From NCBI RefSeq assembly GCF_900156575.1, contig NZ_FTNY01000001.1, positions 1,159,336-1,223,335 of the forward strand: DNA of 64,000 bases, given 5' to 3'. Position 1 is the stretch's first letter. Every line of letters starts with the position of its first letter. The notes beneath the pieces are model-generated. The model had not been told where the DNA came from. It did not search any database and saw only the letters and a program-made list of their open reading frames with translations. Source of the stretch: Chryseobacterium shigense. Its GTDB lineage: Bacteria; Bacteroidota; Bacteroidia; Flavobacteriales; Weeksellaceae. Of the stretch, positions 58,462 through 64,000 are shown piece after piece. The translations under genes and the position numbers were made by a program.

Positions 58462-59511
58462 ATGAAAAACGTAGCAGCATTCATGCTCATCTCATCTATA
58501 GCTCTTGTTTCTTGTAAAAAAGAAACGGCAACCATCACTAAAGTAGATCCTAAAACAGGGAAAACAGTAACTGTAGAAGTTCCTGCAGACTCTGTGGCTA
58601 AAGTAGCTGAAAATCCGGCAATCAAAGATTCTGCGGGTGTTTTCACTCAGACCTTTAAGCTGGAAAAAGGAAAAACGTATCCTCTTACCACGTACCAGAG
58701 GGATGTAAAAACGATGGAAGATCCTCAGGGAAAAACGATCACGGCAACCAGCGAATCTACAGACGAGATGAATTTTACCGTCAATGATATCAAAGGTAAT
58801 GTGTATGATATGACCCTTAATCTTGTGGCAAAAAGAAATTCACAAAGTGCACAGGGCAAAACAGTAATTGTAGATACCAAGCAGGCTATTCCGAAAGAAG
58901 ATGATCTGAAAATGATCTGGAATATCAACAAAGCGCTTACCGGAAACAAGCTGAACATGAAAATGGATACGAAAGGAAATGTAGTATCTATTACCGGTTT
59001 TGATGCTGTTTATACCAAAGTGACCAATGCCGTAGGAACGCTGATCAAAGATGCGAACCAAAAAGCAAGCGTGGTAGCCAGTCTTAAAGAAACTTTTAAT
59101 GAAAAGGTATTGAAAGACCAGCTTAATAAAAATTTAACGATTATTCCTAAAAAAGGAGTGAAGATCGGTGAAAAGTGGACCACTTCTGAAAATGCTGATG
59201 CAAGCGGTAGCGTTAAAGTGACGTCAAACTATATATTGAAAAGTGTAGGAAACGGAACGGCAGAAATTTCAGTAACAGGAGGAATTCCTAAAAAAACTGA
59301 AAAGAAAACCCAGGGACCGATCACGCATAGCCTTAGCAGCGAACTTGCTCAGAACGGAACCATTAAGTTTGACCAAAGTACAGGATGGATCACCAACCAG
59401 AATATCGATGTAAAAACTACACAGATTGAAACTATTTCAGACGGAAAGCAGTCACAGTCTATGAAAAGTACGTCTAAATCTTCTGTCATGGTCAATCCTT
59501 CTGCCAAATAA
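58462..59511 (+). CDS. DUF6263-like lipoprotein
   Basis: From the ATG at 58462: MKNVAAFMLISSIALVSC, a lipobox with lipidated Cys 18, followed by a Lys/Thr/Glu-rich spacer (KKETATITKVDPKTGKTVTVEV). The 349-residue protein is beta-rich, with GKTYPLTTYQRD near residue 75 and AEISVTGGIPK at about 275. This matches what I recall of DUF6263. Function unknown; probably periplasmic. A 21-residue upstream extension is not favoured. Confidence 0.78.
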   Translation: MKNVAAFMLISSIALVSCKKETATITKVDPKTGKTVTVEVPADSVAKVAENPAIKDSAGVFTQTFKLEKGKTYPLTTYQRDVKTMEDPQGKTITATSESTDEMNFTVNDIKGNVYDMTLNLVAKRNSQSAQGKTVIVDTKQAIPKEDDLKMIWNINKALTGNKLNMKMDTKGNVVSITGFDAVYTKVTNAVGTLIKDANQKASVVASLKETFNEKVLKDQLNKNLTIIPKKGVKIGEKWTTSENADASGSVKVTSNYILKSVGNGTAEISVTGGIPKKTEKKTQGPITHSLSSELAQNGTIKFDQSTGWITNQNIDVKTTQIETISDGKQSQSMKSTSKSSVMVNPSAK

Positions 59512-59520
59512 TTGAATTAA

Positions 59521-59590
59521 AGACGTTTTAGGGTTAGAGTGTTTGAGAGTTAAAGACTATTAGGGTTTGAGCGGGTTGCTGTTTTTAATA
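59521..59590. repeat. Imperfect direct repeats TTAGGGTT(A/T)GAG
   Basis: AAAGACGTTTTAGGGTTAGAGTG and AAAGACTATTAGGGTTTGAGCG are imperfect direct repeats of about 22 bp between the DUF6263 and DUF4834 genes; similar low-complexity TTAG text appears elsewhere in the window. Confidence 0.45.
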
Positions 59591-59670
59591 GTAACCTTCG
59601 GAATCACTAGAAGCTTTGAGTTGTAAACACTGAACTTTAAATCTTAAACTTTGAATTTAAATTAGAAATT

Positions 59671-59901
59671 ATGAAGTACATTCTTGAGTTAGTACTCACA
59701 GCTATTATTATGTTCTTTGTCTGGAATATCCTGAGAAGGCTCTTTTTCAAAACTTTTTATAGTTACAGGTTTAACAATAATAAGGACAACCGTAACCAAC
59801 AGCAGGACCTCAACAGCTCAGATAAGAATAAACAGAACCTCAACTGGGATGCAGAAACCGTTGACTATGAGGAGGTGAAAGAAACCAAAGACAAAAGGTA
59901 A
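59671..59901 (+). CDS. DUF4834 family small membrane protein
   Basis: This is a 76-residue protein: one N-terminal membrane segment (LELVLTAIIMFFVWNILRRLFF) followed by a soluble Asn/Lys/Gln-rich tail ending in AETVDYEEVKE. This matches DUF4834, found in Bacteroidota. Function unknown. It precedes the YfhO gene by 30 nt, probably in one transcript. Confidence 0.78.
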   Translation: MKYILELVLTAIIMFFVWNILRRLFFKTFYSYRFNNNKDNRNQQQDLNSSDKNKQNLNWDAETVDYEEVKETKDKR

Positions 59902-59931
59902 AATTCCAAGAAATAAAAGATAATAACCAGC

Positions 59932-62472
59932 ATGGCTAAAAATAAAAACTTAATTTATATTGCAATTTCATTAGTTGTCTTTATAGTTTTAGCATTTTTA
60001 TACTCCACCCCTGTTTTTTCAGGGAAACAACTTTTTCAACATGATATCGTACAGTACAGAGGAGGCGCAAAAGAGCTCCTGGACTACAGAGCCGATACCG
60101 GAAACGAAACCTACTGGAGTGATTCCATGTTTGGCGGGATGCCTACCTATCAGATGGGAAGCCAGTTTAAAGGCGATATCATCAAAAAGATAGACAGCAA
60201 CCTGAACTTCCTTCCAAGACCGGTTAATTATCTTTTCTTGCTTTTTGCAGGATTTTTCTTCCTTGGAATGGTAGCCGTCAGAAACTGGAAGTATGCTCTA
60301 TTGGGGGCAACTTTCTTCGGTTTATCTACCTATTTTTATATCATTATTGCGGCCGGGCACAACGGAAAAGTCAATACTATTGAATATTTCGCGCCACTGC
60401 TTGCCGGAATTATACTGGTCTATATCCGGAAACAGTACATCTGGGGATTCATTGCAACAACCCTGTTTATGGGGCTTCAGATTGCAGCCAATCATCCGCA
60501 GATGACCTATTATCTGTTTCTGGCTTTAGGATTTTTATTCCTCTCCGAATTGGTAAGAGCGATTCAGAAAAAGATCCCGATGAAGCATTTCCTTATTTCA
60601 TCAGGAATTATCGCTGCTTCATGTGCCATTGGCGTGGGAATGAACTCTCAAAGGATTATGGCCAATTCCGAGTACATCAAAGAAACCGTCCGTGGGAAAC
60701 AGATCCTGACGAATGACAGTCATACTTCTGGAGAATCAGGATTGGATAAAACCAGTATTCTGATGTGGAGCTACGGAAAACTGGAAACATTGAATCTTTT
60801 CATTCCAAGGCTGATGGGGGGCGGAAGCCAGGAACCGGAAGCTAAAGAAATGATGAATAAGGTTCAGGAACTTATCCAGGAAAACGTAGGCTCGCAAGCA
60901 GAAATGGACAGGATTTCCAAAGGTTTCAACGGGGTTACCTATTGGGGAGATCAGCCCGGAACTTCGGGCCCTGCTTATCAGGGTGCCGTTGTATGTTTCC
61001 TTGCTTTATTAGGATTCTTCTTCGCCTGGAAAAAATACAGGTACTGGATTCTCGGAGCTTCTATCCTGACCGTTTTACTGGCATGGGGAAGCAACTTTAT
61101 GCCACTGTCTGACTTCTTTATCGACTACGTTCCTTTTTACAGCAAATTCAGAGCCCCTTCTTCCATTCTTGTGGTGGTAGAATTATTATTCCCTCTGATT
61201 GCGATTATCGGGATCTACAGGTTCTTTACCGATGAGAAACTGACAGAGGAATACAAAAAGAAAATCCTTATCTATGTAAGTGGTGGAACTTTAGGACTCC
61301 TTCTTGTTCTGCTGATTTTTGGAAAATCACTGCTTGGTTTTTATACCGATGGAGAAAAAACATATTTCCCACCTTTCCTGTTGGATTATCTTGCTGATGA
61401 GAGATTCAAATTATTCAGAATTGATGCCATAAAGGCACTGATTTACGTAGCTATAACGGCAGCTGTCCTTTTCTTAACGATGAAAAAGAAAATGAGCCAG
61501 AATATCGCTTTGATTATTATTGGAGCAGTAAGCTTATTCGATCTCTGGACGGTCAACAAACGTTATCTGAATGATGAGAATTATGTAGACAAAATCTTCG
61601 CTGAAAATCCATTCCAGACTGAAGGTTCAGATCTAATGGCTGAAAAAGTTCAGGGAAATCCGAATTTAGAATCTATTTTAGCGAATGTCAACGTGAATAA
61701 AACCCTTGAAACGATTGCTGAAAAAGATAAAACACACTATAGAATTTTCAATAATATTTTAGGAACATTCAGTGAGACCAATACGTCTTATTTCAAATCT
61801 TCAATCGGAGGTTACCATGCGGTAAAGCTGAGAAGATATGACGACGTGATCAATGAATATTTTCAGGTTATGGACTCTGTGAAAGTACCGAATATTCTTA
61901 ACCTTCTTAATGCAAAATACTGGGTAATGGGCGGTCCGGACAAGCCTCAGGCAATGCCGAATGCCAAAGCCAACGGAAATGCATGGTTTGTAAGCGATCT
62001 GAAATTCGTGAACACTCCTGATGAAGAAATCAAGGCTATCGGGGTTATTGACAGTAAGAAAACAGCCGTTATTGCTGCATCAGACAAACCTTACTTCACC
62101 AATAAATCTGTTCAGACAGATTCTACAGCATTTATCAACTTAACCAAATACCAACCGAACGAGCTGGAATTTAAATCTCAGTCTAAGACCCCTCAATTGG
62201 CTGTGTTTTCTGAGATCTACTATCCTCATGGATGGAAAGTGCTGGTAGATGAAAAAGAAGTTCCTTATATCAAGGCTGATTATCTTCTGCGTGCGGTACA
62301 TGTTCCTGCCGGGAACCACAACATCAGAATGGTTTTTGAACCTGAAGTGATTGAAAAAGGTAAATGGCTGTCGCTTTTATGCTTCGGATTATTTATCGCA
62401 CTGAGTGGATTCGGGATCTTCTGGATGTATAAAAACAAGAAAAGGATCACTTTAACTGAAGAAAAAGCTTAG
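59932..62472 (+). CDS. YfhO family membrane protein
   Basis: This 846-residue inner-membrane protein has an N-terminal segment followed by FSGKQLFQHDIVQYRGGAKELLDYRADTGNETYWSDSMFGGMPTYQMG (luminal/periplasmic) and about ten membrane segments up to residue 530, then a large soluble domain and a last segment near the C-terminus. The layout is that of YfhO proteins, thought to glycosylate envelope polymers such as teichoic acids; here a surface-glycan role is inferred. Followed after 119 nt by a glycosyltransferase. Confidence 0.9.
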   Translation: MAKNKNLIYIAISLVVFIVLAFLYSTPVFSGKQLFQHDIVQYRGGAKELLDYRADTGNETYWSDSMFGGMPTYQMGSQFKGDIIKKIDSNLNFLPRPVNYLFLLFAGFFFLGMVAVRNWKYALLGATFFGLSTYFYIIIAAGHNGKVNTIEYFAPLLAGIILVYIRKQYIWGFIATTLFMGLQIAANHPQMTYYLFLALGFLFLSELVRAIQKKIPMKHFLISSGIIAASCAIGVGMNSQRIMANSEYIKETVRGKQILTNDSHTSGESGLDKTSILMWSYGKLETLNLFIPRLMGGGSQEPEAKEMMNKVQELIQENVGSQAEMDRISKGFNGVTYWGDQPGTSGPAYQGAVVCFLALLGFFFAWKKYRYWILGASILTVLLAWGSNFMPLSDFFIDYVPFYSKFRAPSSILVVVELLFPLIAIIGIYRFFTDEKLTEEYKKKILIYVSGGTLGLLLVLLIFGKSLLGFYTDGEKTYFPPFLLDYLADERFKLFRIDAIKALIYVAITAAVLFLTMKKKMSQNIALIIIGAVSLFDLWTVNKRYLNDENYVDKIFAENPFQTEGSDLMAEKVQGNPNLESILANVNVNKTLETIAEKDKTHYRIFNNILGTFSETNTSYFKSSIGGYHAVKLRRYDDVINEYFQVMDSVKVPNILNLLNAKYWVMGGPDKPQAMPNAKANGNAWFVSDLKFVNTPDEEIKAIGVIDSKKTAVIAASDKPYFTNKSVQTDSTAFINLTKYQPNELEFKSQSKTPQLAVFSEIYYPHGWKVLVDEKEVPYIKADYLLRAVHVPAGNHNIRMVFEPEVIEKGKWLSLLCFGLFIALSGFGIFWMYKNKKRITLTEEKA

Positions 62473-62591
62473 AACGGAGTTTATACTTAATCATCTTAAT
62501 TCTTAACGCGGACCTTAATGGTTAAATGTAAAACATTAAGAATTACTTAAGTTGTTAAGACTATTAAGATTCAGATTCAAATCTTCAATTA

Positions 62592-63893
62592 ATGGAACAA
62601 AAAAAAATATTGATCATCACCTATTACTGGCCTCCTGCGGGAGGTCCTGGTGTTCAAAGATGGCTGAAGTTTGCCAAATATCTTCCGGAATTTGGCTGGA
62701 ATCCTGTGATTTACACCCCGGAAAACCCAAGTTATCCCCTACTGGATGAAAGTCTTATGAAAGATATTCCTCAACATCTGGAGATTGTAAAAACCAAGAT
62801 ATGGGAACCTTACCAACTGGCTGAGAAACTGAATAAAAGCAATAAAAAATTCAAAGCCGGGCAATTTGATGTGGGTAAAAATCAGAGCTGGAAATCAAAA
62901 CTTTCGATCTGGGTAAGAGGAAACTTCTTCATTCCTGATGCCAGGGTATTTTGGGTAAAACCTTCTATCAAATTCTTAGAGCAATATTTAATAGAAAATA
63001 AAATCGATGTGGTCGTGACTTCCGGGCCGCCCCACTCTCTTCACATGATTGGTCTCGGACTGAAAAAGAAATTCCCGGAGATGAAATGGATTGCCGATTT
63101 CCGTGATCCATGGACAGAGATTTCTTACTATAAACATTTAAAACTCACAAAAAGTTCAGACAGGAAGCACCGTCAGCTGGAAAGTTCCGTTTTTAAAACC
63201 GCAGATATTACATTAGCTACAAGCTATACAGACGCAGAAAACTTCAGGAAAGCAGGAGCCAATGCCATTTGTATTACGAATGGTTTTGATGAAAGCGATG
63301 CTTCGGCTCCACGAATCGAAACAGCGAACGGACAAGATCGTAAATCTTTCACATTAAGCTATATCGGAGTTCTTGAGCAGTTAAGAAATCCTGAAAATCT
63401 ATGGAATGTTCTTGATGAGTTAATCACGGAAAATAAAGACTTTGCAGAACAATTTACTTTAAAATTTGCTGGCAGAATTGATGATAAAATTCTACAGTCT
63501 ATTGAAAATTCAAACTTAAAGAATTGTATCCTGAACTTAGGCTATATTTCTCATGACAAAGCCGTTGAAGAGATGGCTCATTCAGATCTTTTGCTGATCA
63601 CGAATTTTCCCAATGAATCATCTAAAGGAATTATTCCTGGAAAAATATTTGAATATCTGGCCACCGGAAAGCAAATTATTTCTTTTGGGCCGGATGAAGC
63701 TGATGTTTCAAGAATCCTTGCCGAAACTGCTTCCGGAAAACATTTCAGCTACAAAGATTCTAAAGTAATTAAAGATTTTATCCTTGAACAATTTGAGCAA
63801 TGGAAAAAAGGAGATCTGCTTGAAAACACTCAGAATATAGAGCAGTTCTCAAGAAGAAATCTGACTAGAAAGCTTGCTGAGATTTTGGGTTAA
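62592..63893 (+). CDS. Glycosyltransferase, family 4-type
   Basis: This is a 433-residue GT-B enzyme. ILIITYYWPPAGGPGVQRWLKFAKYLPEFGWNPVIYTP is the N-terminal donor/acceptor fold, IADFRDPWTEI near 170 is conserved, and GIIPGKIFEYLATGKQIISFGP near the end holds the E-x7-E-like nucleotide-sugar site. It transfers a sugar to an acceptor, probably for surface polysaccharide, and follows the YfhO gene in the same direction. Confidence 0.9.
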   Translation: MEQKKILIITYYWPPAGGPGVQRWLKFAKYLPEFGWNPVIYTPENPSYPLLDESLMKDIPQHLEIVKTKIWEPYQLAEKLNKSNKKFKAGQFDVGKNQSWKSKLSIWVRGNFFIPDARVFWVKPSIKFLEQYLIENKIDVVVTSGPPHSLHMIGLGLKKKFPEMKWIADFRDPWTEISYYKHLKLTKSSDRKHRQLESSVFKTADITLATSYTDAENFRKAGANAICITNGFDESDASAPRIETANGQDRKSFTLSYIGVLEQLRNPENLWNVLDELITENKDFAEQFTLKFAGRIDDKILQSIENSNLKNCILNLGYISHDKAVEEMAHSDLLLITNFPNESSKGIIPGKIFEYLATGKQIISFGPDEADVSRILAETASGKHFSYKDSKVIKDFILEQFEQWKKGDLLENTQNIEQFSRRNLTRKLAEILG

Positions 63894-63951
63894 ACTAAAA
63901 ATCCTTGTGATAAGTTTGTTTATTATAATAACGCTCTTAAAAAAGTTAAAA

Positions 63952-63959
63952 TATCTTTG
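63952..63959 (+). promoter_or_regulatory. Candidate -7 element TATCTTTG near the window end
   Basis: TATCTTTG (TAnnTTTG) points out of the window. The downstream gene is not visible; the short frames before the end close quickly. Confidence 0.35.
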
Positions 63960-64000
63960 GAATATTAATTCATTGGAAAAAGCAATAGGAAAAAGATAGA

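Overview
The window looks like chromosome from a Chryseobacterium-type member of the Bacteroidota (Weeksellaceae/Flavobacteriia). The DNA is AT-rich. Bacteroidota promoter elements of the form TAnnTTTG recur ahead of genes. A T9SS C-terminal sorting domain sits on a PNGase F-like protein, a MoxR/Bat aerotolerance operon is present, and there is a chryseoviridin-like graspetide cluster. I see no rRNA or tRNA genes, no complete insertion sequence, no integrase and no CRISPR array. Most of the window is ordinary core genome.

Layout. 1-8.5 kb: the end of an alpha/beta hydrolase, an ABC-F ATPase, hpt, adk, obgE, small exported proteins and an RhlE-type RNA helicase. 8.6-21.2 kb, mostly minus strand: TatD/DUF4269/GSCFA, a polyprenyl synthetase, DUF47-Pit phosphate uptake, a DeaD/DbpA-type helicase, DUF2461, mevalonate diphosphate decarboxylase, and an acyl-CoA synthetase with a reductase/epimerase. 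21.6-24.6 kb: a RiPP cluster on the minus strand. 24.6-33.4 kb: an esterase, PdxJ, an MscS-like channel, Ung, an acyltransferase, a GNAT and MutS2. 33.5-45.2 kb: a small membrane protein with an ABC ATPase, a cobalamin riboswitch ahead of a thioesterase, an HD hydrolase, a P450, PadR-PspC, an unannotated 20-residue amphipathic peptide gene, a lipid acyltransferase, a thioesterase plus isochorismate synthase, and MarC. 45.3-53.2 kb: a tightly coupled MoxR-GNAT-DUF58-BatA/B/C/D operon. 53.5-64 kb: a secreted FnIII protein, a PNGase F-like glycoamidase, DinB, a lipoprotein, RlmB, DUF6263, DUF4834, YfhO and a glycosyltransferase.

The most interesting system is at 21.6-24.55 kb. Three paralogous precursors (81, 79 and 75 aa) share a leader with a PFFASFLEKQ motif and a GG, then carry 4, 4 and 3 tandem near-octapeptide units of the form [I/V]TxPxxD, and end in a microviridin-type core TxKYPSDx(D)(D/E). 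They are followed by an MvdC/MdnB-type (amide) and an MvdD/MdnC-type (ester) ATP-grasp ligase. A strong intrinsic terminator lies between precursors and ligases and another closes the cluster. The architecture matches what I recall of chryseoviridin from Chryseobacterium gregarium: several small macrolactones in series ending in a microviridin-like cage. The family is therefore known, but three different precursors would give three different products, and no exporter, peptidase or acetyltransferase is adjacent.

Other points for a second look are the 20-codon ORF at 41383-41445 with its own terminator, the cobalamin riboswitch in front of an acyl-CoA thioesterase, a decayed lipoprotein gene, several intergenic inverted repeats, two possibly leaderless genes, and a GNAT gene embedded in the Bat operon. 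All functional calls rest on motif recognition by eye; no database search was run.
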